A stretch of DNA of 64,000 nt from assembly GCA_020974905.1 (NCBI GenBank), contig CP087563.1, positions 744,001-808,000 on the forward strand. Direction: 5' to 3'. This document shows, one piece after another, positions 1 to 9,348 of this stretch. The translations under genes and the position numbers were made by a program. The DNA is from Planctomycetes bacterium syqfu (GTDB lineage Bacteria > Planctomycetota > Phycisphaerae > Phycisphaerales > Phycisphaeraceae). The notes below the pieces were generated by a model. That model searched no databases. It was not told the DNA's origin and worked only from the letters and a program-made list of their open reading frames with translations. Numbering within the stretch: the first letter of the stretch is position 1; each line of letters starts with the position of its first letter.

Positions 1-1
1 G

Positions 2-112
2 CTGCTTAAGATCGTCAACACCGCCAAGGGTGACATGGCCCAGGCCGCCGCCCGTGCCCATGGTGCTTTGACGCTGCCCGCTTCGCATGTTGTGGAGATG
101 ATCACCAAGTAA
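2..112 (+). CDS. C-terminal fragment of an unidentified protein
   Basis: An open frame enters from the left edge and stops with TAA at 110-112, giving 36 residues that end in VVEMITK. The piece is Ala- and Leu-rich and looks like the helical tail of a cytosolic protein. No motif identifies the family. The start lies outside the window. Confidence 0.5.
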   Translation: MLKIVNTAKGDMAQAAARAHGALTLPASHVVEMITK

Positions 113-172
113 TCACGCGGTGACGCATCACAGCTTTGCCGGATATTTCGGTGATTGCACGTGGGGGTTGAC

Positions 173-550
173 ATGACCGAAGCATCTCAAACCGACCCAG
201 CCTGCACACGTTGCCAATGTTCGATGTGTACCGCTGTAGGTCGACTGCTCGTTGCCTTTGCGATCGCCGTGTTGCTTCTGTGTGTCGTGTATTACGTGGT
301 GTATCAGTCAACGCGTCCAAGTGCGACACCTGCTGCCGTGGCCAATCTCCAAAAAGGCATGACCGCTGCACAAATCCAGCAGCACATCGGCCCACCCAAT
401 GCCCGGCAGATTATTGATAATCTTGAAACATGGTGGTACTACGATCCGGACACCGCCGAACATGCCCTTGAACCCAGGGACATTGCCAACCTCGTGATCA
501 CCTTTGATCACGACAATAAACTTTATGAGTTGAAGTTTATGGAACGATGA
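173..550 (+). CDS. Small membrane-anchored protein with SmpA/OmlA-like domain
   Basis: 125 residues. A Cys-containing N-terminal stretch (CTRCQCSMC, about residues 11-20) precedes one transmembrane helix (about 25-45). The soluble C-terminal part contains KGMTAAQIQQHIGPP followed by a WWYYDPD segment. That arrangement (GMT...G.P... aromatic-Y) is typical of SmpA/OmlA (BamE-like) lipoprotein domains that act at the envelope. The ATG at 173 is chosen because GGGGG lies five bases upstream. No lipobox is seen, so anchoring is by the helix. The partner and function are unknown. The gene stands alone, convergent with the minus-strand pair that follows. Confidence 0.6.
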   Translation: MTEASQTDPACTRCQCSMCTAVGRLLVAFAIAVLLLCVVYYVVYQSTRPSATPAAVANLQKGMTAAQIQQHIGPPNARQIIDNLETWWYYDPDTAEHALEPRDIANLVITFDHDNKLYELKFMER

Positions 551-585
551 CAGGCTGCTCGGAGTTCATGATCAAGTAAAACGCT

Positions 586-915
586 TTAGACACGCCAGCG
601 ATGTTTGCAGAGGAAGACCACCAATGCGCTGACAAAGCCGCTGATCACGGCGGTCATGAGCATGGCAAAGATCCAAAGCAGTATCCGCAAGGGTCCCAGT
701 TGCCCAAGCCCGTCGTAGACTTGGAGTACGGCATCTGCATTGTTCACCGGGTGGGTCAATGCATCAGGATGTCCCGATGACATCATGTTCACCAATAACC
801 AAATCAGTAACGGCCAACCAAGCCCAAGAAACCCACCAACGATAAAGGCAAACAACGCTGATGTATCCGCACTGAAATGGTACGGTTCTGAGATATCCTG
901 CACACCTGATCTCAT
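586..915 (-). CDS. Small two-helix membrane protein
   Basis: 109 residues with two clear hydrophobic helices (about 20-45, FIVGGFLGLGWPLLIWLLV; and about 75-100) joined by a polar loop. No family is recognised. Its start overlaps the stop of the upstream gene by four bases (912-915), so the two are translationally coupled and probably act together. The last residues are basic (CKHRWRV), which suggests a cytoplasmic C-terminus. Function unknown. Confidence 0.5.
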   Translation of the reverse strand: MRSGVQDISEPYHFSADTSALFAFIVGGFLGLGWPLLIWLLVNMMSSGHPDALTHPVNNADAVLQVYDGLGQLGPLRILLWIFAMLMTAVISGFVSALVVFLCKHRWRV

Positions 916-1514
916 TCGCTTCCCCCAAGCGTTTGAATCGGCTCATCAAGCACGAAGTCGGCAGGCAGAAATTCAATCTCCATCCCAACCACTTTGTTTT
1001 GACTGGTCAGTTCGAACACGTCATATGCACCATCCCCCAAGCCTGCGGGAATCAGGATCATCTCAAATGACTTACCCGCGTAGGCAAACTCGACATACTC
1101 CAGACCACCAGATGATGCAGCGTCGAGGTCTTCCATGAATTCCTCGTAATGATCCGGCTCAATGGCCTGGGCGATGGCAACCATGTCCGAAACCCCCAAC
1201 TCACCGACATCAATATTGACCGTCATTTCTGTGGGCTTGATCTGCAGATCGGTTGCACTTTCATGGTAAACACGCATGCGCGATATCCGGCGGTGCCCCT
1301 CAAAATCCATCCCCTGCAATTCGATATGACAGATGCCCGGCTTGATCGTCACCACCGCGCCGTCTTCCTCGGTGACAATCCACGGATCACCTGCCCAGAG
1401 CTTGCCATAGGGAACGTTCATACTCCCCAGCGGCATCCACGGACCACTAACGCCTGCGATGTTGGGCTTGGGGAAATCACCGACGGACTGACTGAAATAT
1501 TCTTCAACTGTCAT
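912..1514 (-). CDS. Hypothetical cytosolic protein, DUF4241-like
   Basis: 200 residues, acidic, no signal peptide. The order of elements resembles DUF4241 proteins: GKLWAGDPW, then a Gly-rich strand region with RISRMRV, and near the C-terminus GLGDGAYDVFEL followed by VVGMEIEFL. This assignment rests on motif resemblance and is tentative. The gene is the first of a two-gene unit with the small membrane protein 586-915. Function unknown. Confidence 0.5.
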   Translation of the reverse strand: MTVEEYFSQSVGDFPKPNIAGVSGPWMPLGSMNVPYGKLWAGDPWIVTEEDGAVVTIKPGICHIELQGMDFEGHRRISRMRVYHESATDLQIKPTEMTVNIDVGELGVSDMVAIAQAIEPDHYEEFMEDLDAASSGGLEYVEFAYAGKSFEMILIPAGLGDGAYDVFELTSQNKVVGMEIEFLPADFVLDEPIQTLGGSE

Positions 1515-1653
1515 GGCAGACTCCGGACTTCAACCATTAGGGTGAAAAGCATCAACTGGGATTCGCCTCATTGTGATCGGCCGACATAGCAAGGTCAAGA
1601 AAAACGTTGCATGCCATGGGAATACTTCTGTGAGCATGCAGGTATCACACAAC

Positions 1654-2424
1654 ATGATCATACGCCTGATTATCGTCCTTGGATGCTTCACGATGGCTAT
1701 CCCCTGCATGGTTGGCGCAGAAGACCGCCCTGCCAACGGCTTTGTCGTGGTCGAGCTTTTCACATCCGAAGGCTGCTCCAGTTGCCCGCCTGCGGACCGT
1801 GTTTTATCAGAGATTCATCAGCAAGCGGTCAACGAGCAAACACCGGTTTACACCCTGGCCTATCACGTGGACTACTGGGACCGCCTGGGTTGGAAAGACC
1901 GCTTCTCCAGCGAACAATGGACGCAGCGTCAATACCAATACGCCAAAGCAATGCGAAGTCAGCAGGTCTATACACCTCAAATGATCATCAACGGTCAACA
2001 TGCTTTCGTCGGATCACGCAAAGCAACCGCAAAAAAATATATCAAGTCGGAACTGGCGAAAAAAACAATCGTGAATATGGAATTGGGCTTCTCCAAACAA
2101 AGTGACGAAGCTGCAGAGCTAGTCACCGTGAGTTGGCAGATTCATCCCCTGCCACCCAATGCACAACTGCATCTTGTTCTGGCAGAAGACCAACTCAAAA
2201 CGAATGTCCGCCGCGGTGAGAACTCCGGCAAACAACTTCACCATAATGGTGTCGTGCGCAACATGCAAACGATCAATCCCATCAACACGCAAGGTAAAAC
2301 CACGATCACCCTCCCCAAAGAAGTTAACCGTGGCAACTGTCGGATCATTGGTTTATTGCAGGATCAAGAGAGCATGCGGATCATGGCAGCCAAACAGTTA
2401 TCACTTCAACCAATCCACGAGTAA
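1654..2424 (+). CDS. Secreted thioredoxin-like protein, DUF1223 family
   Basis: 256 residues from the ATG at 1654. This start puts a good signal peptide at the very N-terminus (MIIRLIIVLGCFTMAIPC..., cleavage likely near VGAED); upstream in-frame starts would prepend a polar segment. The hallmark is VVELFTSEGCSSCPPADRVL, with the CxxC pair in a thioredoxin-like fold, followed by YHVDYWDRLGWKD and YTPQMIINGQ, all typical of DUF1223. Family members are thought to be periplasmic redox or chaperone-like proteins, with no settled reaction. It stands alone between two minus-strand units. Confidence 0.8.
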   Translation: MIIRLIIVLGCFTMAIPCMVGAEDRPANGFVVVELFTSEGCSSCPPADRVLSEIHQQAVNEQTPVYTLAYHVDYWDRLGWKDRFSSEQWTQRQYQYAKAMRSQQVYTPQMIINGQHAFVGSRKATAKKYIKSELAKKTIVNMELGFSKQSDEAAELVTVSWQIHPLPPNAQLHLVLAEDQLKTNVRRGENSGKQLHHNGVVRNMQTINPINTQGKTTITLPKEVNRGNCRIIGLLQDQESMRIMAAKQLSLQPIHE

Positions 2425-2484
2425 GCAAACCGAATGGTTATTTTAAACCATTGAGGCCTTGCTGAAATCGATGAGAAAGACGTA

Positions 2485-2994
2485 TTACTCGGTATTTTCA
2501 GACATAGATTGACGCCTGCCGATTGCTGCTTTGGTCATCTTGAACAGGACGACAAGTGATCCGATGAAGATCAATGTAGACAGCAGCAATTTTAAGACGA
2601 GTTCCATCGTGGTCTGAGCGATGACCCCAAACGTTGTTGCTCCCAGAAATCCCCAACCGTGTGTTGCCATGTATTGATCCAGTGCGATCAGTGAAATCAA
2701 GCCGGAAAACAACATGATGGGTCCGAGGATCAACCATGCCCCGAGGACAACAATGGGCTTGGAGGTGATCTCCGGCGTGAGGCGTCGAGCGCAGAACCCC
2801 ATGCCATAGATTCGTGACATGGGATCGATCATGGCAGTAGCAGTGACGGGGCCACCACAATTGGGGCAGAGTTGATCCAGCTCAGTCATCTTGTGTGCAC
2901 AATGCGGGCAGATGACATTGGGTTGCATTGATTCAGGCAAATGCTCAACGTCGGCTTGCGGATCAAGTTCATCCATGTTTTGTTGATGATTCAT
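2485..2994 (-). CDS. Zinc-ribbon membrane protein
   Basis: 169 residues from the ATG at 2994, which follows AAAGGA; the longer frame would add an unlikely leader. Residues about 26-50 form a zinc ribbon (CPHC ... LCPNCGG). Two or three transmembrane helices follow (IVVLGAWLILGPIMLFSGLISLIAL and LVLKLLLSTLIFIGSLVVLF). It is the last gene of the nfeD-flotillin-zinc ribbon run on the minus strand. Function unknown; the ribbon probably faces the cytoplasm. Confidence 0.6.
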   Translation of the reverse strand: MNHQQNMDELDPQADVEHLPESMQPNVICPHCAHKMTELDQLCPNCGGPVTATAMIDPMSRIYGMGFCARRLTPEITSKPIVVLGAWLILGPIMLFSGLISLIALDQYMATHGWGFLGATTFGVIAQTTMELVLKLLLSTLIFIGSLVVLFKMTKAAIGRRQSMSENTE

Positions 2995-3119
2995 GGTCGT
3001 CACATCCTTTGAGATACATGCAACACGGTGCTGATATAGAGAATCTGACGGATCAATAAGCGTTGAGCTTACCAACCCGTCAGATTCGTCGTGTATTCAT
3101 TGCGTCCGGACTTGCATCG

Positions 3120-4775
3120 TTACGCAGACTTGTCCGATTCGGGTTTGGGATTGTTCATCGCCGGTTTGTTCTTGGCCGACTTTTCTTCCTTGGCCTGCGA
3201 GACTTTACCCATGTATTCGGGCAGTTCGATGCCTGCCTGCTGAGCCAACTCGTGGATGGGGGGCAGGGAGCCGATGAGCCCCTTGAGGAAGTTGGAGGTC
3301 GAACCGCCCATACCGTTGGCATCGCTGCCGTTGGCACCTGAGTCCCAGACGGTGATCTTGTCGATCTTGAGATTCTGGATGGCTTTGACCTGTTCGGAGA
3401 CCAGTTGGGGCAACTGTTCGATGATCAGCAGTGACGGGGCAATGTCCTTGCGATCGCCACAGATGCGAAGCAGGTTTTCGTAACCCTGTGCTTTGGACAT
3501 GAGGACCTGCTGGATACCTTCTGCTTCGGCCTTGTACTTGGCCAAAGTGGCGTCGGCCTGACCTTGAGCGATGCGACGAATACGATCGGCCTCGGCTTCG
3601 GCATCGATCTCGATTTTCTTCTTCTCGATTTCCTGGAGAACGATCTGTTCCTTCTCCAACCGTGCCTGCTCACGTTCACGTTCTGCAAGTAACACGTCAC
3701 GCTGAGCATTGGCCATGGCAACTTCACCACGACGCTTGGCATCTGCGCGACGTTCTTCAAGGGTGGCTTCATAGTCCGCAATCGATGCCTTGGATTCGTT
3801 TTCACCCGACACCGCACCAGCTTCCAGTGAGGCAACCTTCACACGCTGATTTGACTCGGCTTCCTTCTTACCCTGAACGGCCAAAGCAGTCTGCTCGGCA
3901 ACGGCGATCTCGCGTTCACGGGCGGCGGAAGCTTCACCTGCAACACCAGCAGCTTCCAACTGAGCCACCTTGATGCGGCGATCTCGTTCGGCTTCCTTCT
4001 CACCAATAGCACCCTGTGCGGTCTGCTCGGCAACGCGGACATTCTTCTCACGGTTGGCGGTCGCGGTACCGATGGCACCTTCACGCAACGCGTTGGACTT
4101 GTCGATCTCAGCCTGGTTGATGGCTTCGGCAGCGGCTTTCTGGCCCAACGCTTCGATGTAGCCCGACTCATCCGTGATGTCACGAATGTTCACGTTGATC
4201 ATTTCAAGACCGATTTTGTTCAGTTCAAAGTTCACGTTCTTGTTCACAAGATCAAGGAACTTTTCACGGTCCTGGTTGATTTCTTCAATCGAAAGCGTTG
4301 CGATGACCAAACGCATCTGGCCGAGAATGATGTCCCGGGATTGCGTGGCAATGTCGCGTTCAGCCAACCCAAGCAAACGCTCTGCAGCATTGTTCATGAT
4401 GTCCGGCTGCGTGGAGATACCAATCGTAAACGTCGAAGGCACGTTCACACGAATATTCTTCTTGGACAACGCACTGGACAATTCAATGTCAATGGTGATC
4501 GGTTCAAGAGAGAGGTATTGGTAGTCCTGAACCAACGGCCAAACGAAGACACCACCACCGTGCATACACTTGGCGGTTCGCTGCCCACCGACACGACCGT
4601 AGATAACCAACACACGGTTGGATGGACATCGTTTGTACTGGCGTACGACAACGACCATGGTGACCACAAGCAGCAGGACAAAGAGTCCAGCAAGGATGAG
4701 TATCCCCAATCCCTGTGCTGCGCGAGAACTTTGTGCCAACATCATGATGCTGGCTAACGACAATGCATGCGTCAT
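3120..4775 (-). CDS. Flotillin-like SPFH-domain membrane scaffold
   Basis: 551 residues. One N-terminal membrane helix (about 20-45) is followed by the basic CPSNRVLVIYGRVGG segment, an SPFH/band-7 domain to about 230, and a long Ala/Glu/Arg-rich coiled coil to about 430 with the usual EAEADRIRRIAQGQADA type of sequence. The coiled coil holds three or four degenerate repeats of about 25-28 residues around VAEQTA...EKEAE. Flotillins of this kind organise membrane microdomains, often with an NfeD partner; an nfeD-like gene lies just upstream (4959-5582) in the same direction. The C-terminus is Lys/Ser/Pro-rich and probably disordered. Confidence 0.88.
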   Translation of the reverse strand: MTHALSLASIMMLAQSSRAAQGLGILILAGLFVLLLVVTMVVVVRQYKRCPSNRVLVIYGRVGGQRTAKCMHGGGVFVWPLVQDYQYLSLEPITIDIELSSALSKKNIRVNVPSTFTIGISTQPDIMNNAAERLLGLAERDIATQSRDIILGQMRLVIATLSIEEINQDREKFLDLVNKNVNFELNKIGLEMINVNIRDITDESGYIEALGQKAAAEAINQAEIDKSNALREGAIGTATANREKNVRVAEQTAQGAIGEKEAERDRRIKVAQLEAAGVAGEASAAREREIAVAEQTALAVQGKKEAESNQRVKVASLEAGAVSGENESKASIADYEATLEERRADAKRRGEVAMANAQRDVLLAEREREQARLEKEQIVLQEIEKKKIEIDAEAEADRIRRIAQGQADATLAKYKAEAEGIQQVLMSKAQGYENLLRICGDRKDIAPSLLIIEQLPQLVSEQVKAIQNLKIDKITVWDSGANGSDANGMGGSTSNFLKGLIGSLPPIHELAQQAGIELPEYMGKVSQAKEEKSAKNKPAMNNPKPESDKSA

Positions 4776-4958
4776 AAACTTACCAACCTTCCTGAAAAAG
4801 TATCAGATAAACTTTGTGAGAGGGAAGGAGGTTTGAAGATGAGCTCTGTTTAAGAAATCTCATGAGTCCCCGAAAATCCCCGCCCTGTCTCCCGGATTAT
4901 TCTTGATATCACTTTCGCGTTAACGTTTGCCCGTGTGCTTAAGCAATATCATTTCACA

Positions 4959-5582
4959 TCAATCTTCCAACGTCTGAACGATCAGCGTTTCATCATCACG
5001 TACATCAATCACTTTGACATTGGTATACGAAGCAATGGTTTGTCCCGTTGATACCGCAGGCATGACTTTCCTGCGACCGGACACAGAGACTTCCACCTGT
5101 CCTGCGCCCTGACCTTTTTCAGGGATGGTCATGTACACTCTGCCGGTATGCCCGACCGCGGTTTTCAAGTCGTAGGGATTGGTCTTTTCCAGACGACGAA
5201 CCATCATCATCAACCAGACTGAGAAGCTCATGAGAATCGCGCCAAAGATCACCGCAGCAAAGCCGGTGGCAATACGTGAGAGTCCCCAGTCGAATCGAGC
5301 AATGAGTCCCATCCAACCGGCTCCCATGAAAAAGGCAAGCAGGGATTGGATGGAGAGAACATTGAAGCTGCCATCTGCATCAAAGTCCGCATCGACTGCA
5401 TCAAAGTCGACATCCATATCCACATCCGCATCACCGCCACCAAACAAGGCCCAGCCAAGTCGGATGAAAAAGAGTAGTGATGCAATGGCAGCGAAGAAGA
5501 AATAAAAGACCGCGTCAATGCCAGCCTCGTTGAGTTCGCCCCAGAATGCTGACCAGTCGAAGATGTTTTTGAGCAGGTTCAT
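4959..5582 (-). CDS. NfeD/YqiJ-like membrane protein
   Basis: 207 residues: a first membrane helix (about 25-45), an unusual Asp-rich loop (GGGDADVDMDVDFDAVDADFD, which could bind cations), two more helices (about 80-135), then a soluble OB-fold-like domain containing VGHTGRVYMTIPEKGQG and VKVIDVRDDETLIV. This matches NfeD/YqiJ proteins, which pair with flotillins. Its neighbour on the downstream side is the flotillin gene, 183 bp away. GGGGG about 11 bases upstream supports the ATG at 5582. Confidence 0.8.
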   Translation of the reverse strand: MNLLKNIFDWSAFWGELNEAGIDAVFYFFFAAIASLLFFIRLGWALFGGGDADVDMDVDFDAVDADFDADGSFNVLSIQSLLAFFMGAGWMGLIARFDWGLSRIATGFAAVIFGAILMSFSVWLMMMVRRLEKTNPYDLKTAVGHTGRVYMTIPEKGQGAGQVEVSVSGRRKVMPAVSTGQTIASYTNVKVIDVRDDETLIVQTLED

Positions 5583-5760
5583 GGACCGGTGCCCCCTGTT
5601 ACCGTGTGTTATGTGCGGTCACATTGTAACCACTTTGCCAACACCGATCTCGGGAAATTGGAGAGCTTTGTCTTCAAAAATGAGAATTGCCAAACTGTCA
5701 AACAAAGATGCAATACGAAAGGAATGTTCGTCTGGTTTCATCTGAGATTAAAGTGGACGT

Positions 5761-5791
5761 AAAAAAAAGCCCTGAGAAATATCTCAGGGCT
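5761..5791 (-). terminator. Rho-independent terminator behind tRNA-Asp
   Basis: A perfect 10-bp stem (AGCCCTGAGA at 5768-5777 with TCTCAGGGCT at 5782-5791, loop AATA) is followed on the minus strand by eight T. It begins 13 bases after the tRNA 3' end. Confidence 0.88.
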
Positions 5792-5804
5792 TTGTCTCGT
5801 TAAA

Positions 5805-5878
5805 CGAGGGTGACGGGGCTCGAACCCGCAACCTCTGGATCGACAGTCCAGTGCTCTAACCAATTGAGCTACACCCCC
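5805..5878 (-). tRNA. tRNA-Asp (anticodon GTC)
   Basis: 74 nt cloverleaf on the minus strand. The acceptor pairs GGGGGTG with CACCCTC (one G-T), the discriminator is G, and the D arm is GCTC..GAGC. The anticodon arm is CTGGA-CTGTCGA-TCCAG with anticodon GTC. The T arm carries TTCGAAC with a G-T closing pair. CCA is not encoded. The terminator at 5761-5791 ends the transcript, so it is probably a single-gene unit. Confidence 0.95.
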
Positions 5879-6072
5879 TTTGCCTCGCTAACCGCTAAGC
5901 AGTTGGGAGATGCGATAATTTACTGATTTCAAATCCTTTGTCAAGTTCACCCGTCGGTTTTGGGCATCATTTTTGAACTTTTTTCTCAAGGCCTTCCAAT
6001 GCAACCTATGAAGGCTTGATCGGCAAGAAGTTATGACACACCCAAGAGATGCGCTAAATGACACTTTTCTTT

Positions 6073-6333
6073 TCAACAGGCAAAATACAGGCCGACGAGA
6101 CTCAGGGAAACGGTCAGAAAAATCAGACTCGCTGCACCACATCCGGACTTGCTGGCGGGCATTTTATGTGGGTAAGCTTCATGCAAATGTGCAGCATGCT
6201 GGTCGACAAATTCCTTGGCTTCCTTGAGCCCCATGCCGGTGATCTCGCGCACCAATTTGATGGCTTCAATCTTGCGACCGGCAAAGAGCAGTTCTTCCAC
6301 CTGCTTGAGTTGTTCCTCTTTGATATCTGCCAT
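6073..6333 (-). CDS. Small L7/L12-C-domain-like protein with C-terminal membrane helix
   Basis: 86 residues from the ATG at 6333, preceded by GGGAGA. Residues about 18-45 (KIEAIKLVREITGMGLKEAK) match the C-terminal helix-turn of ribosomal protein L7/L12, the part that contacts translation factors. The real L7/L12 N-terminal dimerisation domain is absent. Instead a hydrophobic helix ends the protein (SLIFLTVSLSLVGLYFAC). It starts 20 bases after the thiC stop and is probably co-transcribed. The role is unknown; the domain is used as a general binding module in many small bacterial proteins. Confidence 0.65.
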   Translation of the reverse strand: MADIKEEQLKQVEELLFAGRKIEAIKLVREITGMGLKEAKEFVDQHAAHLHEAYPHKMPASKSGCGAASLIFLTVSLSLVGLYFAC

Positions 6334-6353
6334 GGTTTTGTCTCCCTTACTGA

Positions 6354-8216
6354 TCATCGGTTGACATTGACCTGTACGAGCTTGGCCTGCTGGATCACCT
6401 TGGCTTGTTCGTCATCTTCCACGTAGTCACTGTGACAGGCTGCCTTGGCATGGTCCGCCCCAACACCCTGCTTGGTCTTGGAAGCGAGCTTGTGAATCTC
6501 CTCAGGTGAGAGGTGTCCACGCTGCTTGAGAATCTCAACCTGTTCTTCGGTCAGTGCGCCGGACTTGGTTGCTTTTTCCCAGGCATATGTTTCGTCCTTG
6601 CCGGAGAAGAACTCGTTGATTTCCTTGCTGATGCGGACGGAACACCAATCGTGGCCGCACATCGCACAGAAGTCGGTATCGACATCCAGGTCTTCATCGT
6701 GATACGCACGAGCGACATCAGGATCGAAGGAGAGTTCGAAATGTTTCTCCCAGTTGAGTGCTGCACGGGCTTTGGTCAATTCGTCATCACGATCACGCGA
6801 ACCGGGGATGCCCAGCGCGACGTCCGCAGCGTGAGCAGCAATCTTGTACGCGATACAGCCCTGCTTCACATCATCCTTCTTGGGAAGTCCGAGGTGTTCC
6901 TTGGGGGTCACATAACAGAGCATGGCAGCACCGTGATACGCAGCAGCGGTCGCGCCGATGCAACTGGTGATGTGGTCATAGCCGGGGAAAATGTCGGTGA
7001 CCAACGGGCCAAGAACATAGAACGGCGCACCATGGCAGAGCGTCCGCTGGAGTTTCATGTTGTATTCGATCTGATCAAACGGGACATGGCCCGGACCTTC
7101 AACCATGACCTGCACCCCCTTGCGCCAAGCACGTTCGGTGAGGCGGCCGATCTCGGCGAGTTCCAGTAATTGCAGATCATCCGTGGCATCCGCCAAACCA
7201 CCGGGACGACAGCCATCACCAATGCTGAACGTCACGTCATAGCTGCGGAGAATGTCGCAGATTTTTTCCCAGCAGGTGTTGGTCGGATTTTCCTTGTTAT
7301 GCGTGATCATCCACTTGGCAAGCAGTGACCCGCCACGCGAAACCAAACCGATTAAACGATTCTTGGCGAACGGCAGATGCGCTTGAAGCAAACCGGCATG
7401 CACGGTGAAATAGTCCACGCCCTGGTTGGCTTGATGCTCGATGGTTTCGAGGATGGTGGTTTCGTCGAGGTCTTCAATTTTCTTGCCGATGATCATGGAG
7501 TAAATCGGAACCGTGCCGATCGGCGTGGTACTGTTCTCGATGATCGCTTGTCGACAGGCATCCAGATCACCGCCGGTGGACAGGTCCATAACGGTGTCGG
7601 CGCCCCAGCGTTCAGCCCACTTGAGTTTTTCGACTTCCTCGTCAGTGCCACTGCTCACAGGCGATGCTCCCATGTTGGCATTGATCTTGGTTTTGGAGGC
7701 ACGTCCGATTGCCATCGGATCAAGCTTGTATTGCAGATGCTTGACGTTGGCGGGAATGACCATGCGACCTGCACCAATTTCATCACGCACCTGGATCGGC
7801 GTGAGATGGCCTTCGCGCTGGGCGACGCGTTGCATCTGCTCGGTGATAATGCCCAGGCGTGCGGACTCGAGTTGCGTGATGGGTTTGAAGTCAGCAGGAC
7901 AGGTCATGCTGCGGAGCATGCCATCGTTTTGTTCGAAGGTGACGGTCTTGCTATCGCCATTAACAACTTCACCGACTTTGCCATCGGTGATCAATTGCGT
8001 TTCCCAACCCTCAGGCAGAAAGTCCCACGCGGTCTTGGTGGACGGTGCAGGCATGCCGGGGGTGTCCGGGCTTGAGTAGGTTAACGGGCCACCGATGCTG
8101 GCGGGGTTGGCGAAACTGCCGGGCGTGGTGGCTGGTGTGTTGCCGGGGTTCCCACCGATGGCAGGATAGGTCCATTCGCGGTGACTGTTTTCCGTGTTGT
8201 TTCCAGAGGTAATCAT
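6354..8216 (-). CDS. thiC: Phosphomethylpyrimidine synthase ThiC
   Basis: 620 residues from the ATG at 8216, which has AGGAG ten bases upstream; this is more likely than the in-frame upstream ATG. ThiC is the radical-SAM enzyme that rearranges aminoimidazole ribotide to HMP-phosphate in thiamine synthesis. Landmarks are the conserved core ([44 protein letters not shown]) and the C-terminal cluster motif CAMCGHDWC that binds [4Fe-4S]. The length is normal. A TPP riboswitch sits in its 5' leader, so expression should fall when thiamine pyrophosphate is high. The small gene 6073-6333 follows. Confidence 0.97.
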   Translation of the reverse strand: MITSGNNTENSHREWTYPAIGGNPGNTPATTPGSFANPASIGGPLTYSSPDTPGMPAPSTKTAWDFLPEGWETQLITDGKVGEVVNGDSKTVTFEQNDGMLRSMTCPADFKPITQLESARLGIITEQMQRVAQREGHLTPIQVRDEIGAGRMVIPANVKHLQYKLDPMAIGRASKTKINANMGASPVSSGTDEEVEKLKWAERWGADTVMDLSTGGDLDACRQAIIENSTTPIGTVPIYSMIIGKKIEDLDETTILETIEHQANQGVDYFTVHAGLLQAHLPFAKNRLIGLVSRGGSLLAKWMITHNKENPTNTCWEKICDILRSYDVTFSIGDGCRPGGLADATDDLQLLELAEIGRLTERAWRKGVQVMVEGPGHVPFDQIEYNMKLQRTLCHGAPFYVLGPLVTDIFPGYDHITSCIGATAAAYHGAAMLCYVTPKEHLGLPKKDDVKQGCIAYKIAAHAADVALGIPGSRDRDDELTKARAALNWEKHFELSFDPDVARAYHDEDLDVDTDFCAMCGHDWCSVRISKEINEFFSGKDETYAWEKATKSGALTEEQVEILKQRGHLSPEEIHKLASKTKQGVGADHAKAACHSDYVEDDEQAKVIQQAKLVQVNVNR

Positions 8217-8283
8217 GTTGCCAAGGCTCCTTGCTTGTTGGACATGACGTGTTTGTGCAAGGTCGGCCATCGGCTAAATGGTC

Positions 8284-8360
8284 GCTTCCCTACGCAGCAC
8301 GCCATGAGGCGGTGACTGATCAGGTGCAAAGGGTTTGTTCTCAGCCCCCCATCCTTCGAT
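8284..8360 (-). promoter_or_regulatory. TPP riboswitch (THI element) in the thiC leader
   Basis: On the minus strand the conserved blocks occur in order: GGGGGGCTGAGA, ACCCTTTGCACCTGATC, then GCGTAGGGAAG. The variable P3 arm lies between the last two. The element ends about 67 bases before the thiC start. No clear terminator hairpin is visible in the remaining leader, so control may be at translation (the AGGAG lies downstream). Confidence 0.93.
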
Positions 8361-8453
8361 TTCTTCTGAGCACGTGATTAGTGCCATTGAAAACTTCCGG
8401 GGGGGACACCCCTAGCGAAGGTTTGAGTATAAACTAGATACACTGGAATCACA

Positions 8454-9137
8454 ATGACCAAAGACGCCCCCACCATCACCGCCCTCAAGCCCACCGTCAA
8501 AGACCCGACCCGCTGGTCGATCAAGGTCGGGCGCAAATACATGGGCACCCTGCCTCAAACCGAGATCGAAGAGTTGGGCCTCGTTGTCGGTACGCCTTGG
8601 ACCGCTGACCTTGCCAGCCGCATCACGCATAGCACATCCGTGGACAAGATCTACCGTTCCGCCACGTTTCGACTCTCAAAACGGATGTATGCCGTTGCGG
8701 ATCTCAAACGAAAACTGCGCATGAGTAAGCATCAACCCTCTGCGGAGATTGTCGACGAAGTCATCGAAAAACTGCTGGCTAAAAACCTGCTTGATGACGA
8801 AGCCTATGGCCGGGCTTTGATCCGCGACATCCAACTCCGCCGCCCTGCCGGCCCACGTCTGCTGCAAACCAAGCTCATGCAAAAAGGCTTGAATCACAAA
8901 CTGATCGAACAACTCATCAAAGAGACCGCAGCGGATCGTGACGACTTTGATGCAGCGATGACCATGGCCAAAAAGAAAGTCAACAGTCTCAAACGCCTGC
9001 CGGTGCAGAAAGCACGCCAACGCCTCTATGGCCAACTCACCCGCCGCGGCTTTGAGTATGACACCGTTTCACAGGTCATGGAAAATCTGGATTGGGACAA
9101 CTGGGCGGATGGGGATGAGGTTGATCCGTGGGAGTAA
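8454..9137 (+). CDS. recX: Regulatory protein RecX
   Basis: 227 residues with three RecX-type helical repeats: AVADLKRKLRMSKHQPSAEIVDEV, NLLDDEAYGRALIRD with RPAGPRLLQTKLMQKG, and QKARQRLYGQLTRRGFEYDTVSQVM. RecX binds RecA filaments and limits recombination and the SOS response. The N-terminal 75 residues are an extension of the sort common in this family. recA is not in the window. The gene is divergent from thiC. No strong Shine-Dalgarno is seen before the ATG. Confidence 0.85.
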   Translation: MTKDAPTITALKPTVKDPTRWSIKVGRKYMGTLPQTEIEELGLVVGTPWTADLASRITHSTSVDKIYRSATFRLSKRMYAVADLKRKLRMSKHQPSAEIVDEVIEKLLAKNLLDDEAYGRALIRDIQLRRPAGPRLLQTKLMQKGLNHKLIEQLIKETAADRDDFDAAMTMAKKKVNSLKRLPVQKARQRLYGQLTRRGFEYDTVSQVMENLDWDNWADGDEVDPWE

Positions 9138-9184
9138 CATCCATGGCTTTTACCACAGAGTCACAGCGTTGAGACCTTTTATGT

Positions 9185-9277
9185 TCGTCACTCCCGCGCC
9201 CCCGGAAGACTGGAGTCCTGTGGAATTTGCAAGCGCCAACAGAATGCCACTGGATTCCCGCCTGCGCGGGAATGACG
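9185..9277. repeat. Palindromic intergenic element, copy 1 of 4
   Basis: About 93 bp with TCACTCCCGCGC at one end and GCGCGGGAATGACG at the other, enclosing AACAGAATGCCACTGGATTCCC. Related copies lie at 16679-16761, 22467-22556 and 46264-46349. The left arm here is diverged. It lies between the ends of two convergent genes, recX and the NIF3-like gene, and looks like a REP- or MITE-like, non-coding element. Confidence 0.8.
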
Positions 9278-9348
9278 CAATGTTCTTATCTGTGTTCATC
9301 AGCAGCTCATTTTTCTTGTCAACCATACGTCAAAAACAAGCCATCGAA

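Noticed and set aside
8217-8270. Longer thiC start at 8270
   Set aside because: It lies only 13 bases after the riboswitch end with no Shine-Dalgarno; the ATG at 8216 has AGGAG.
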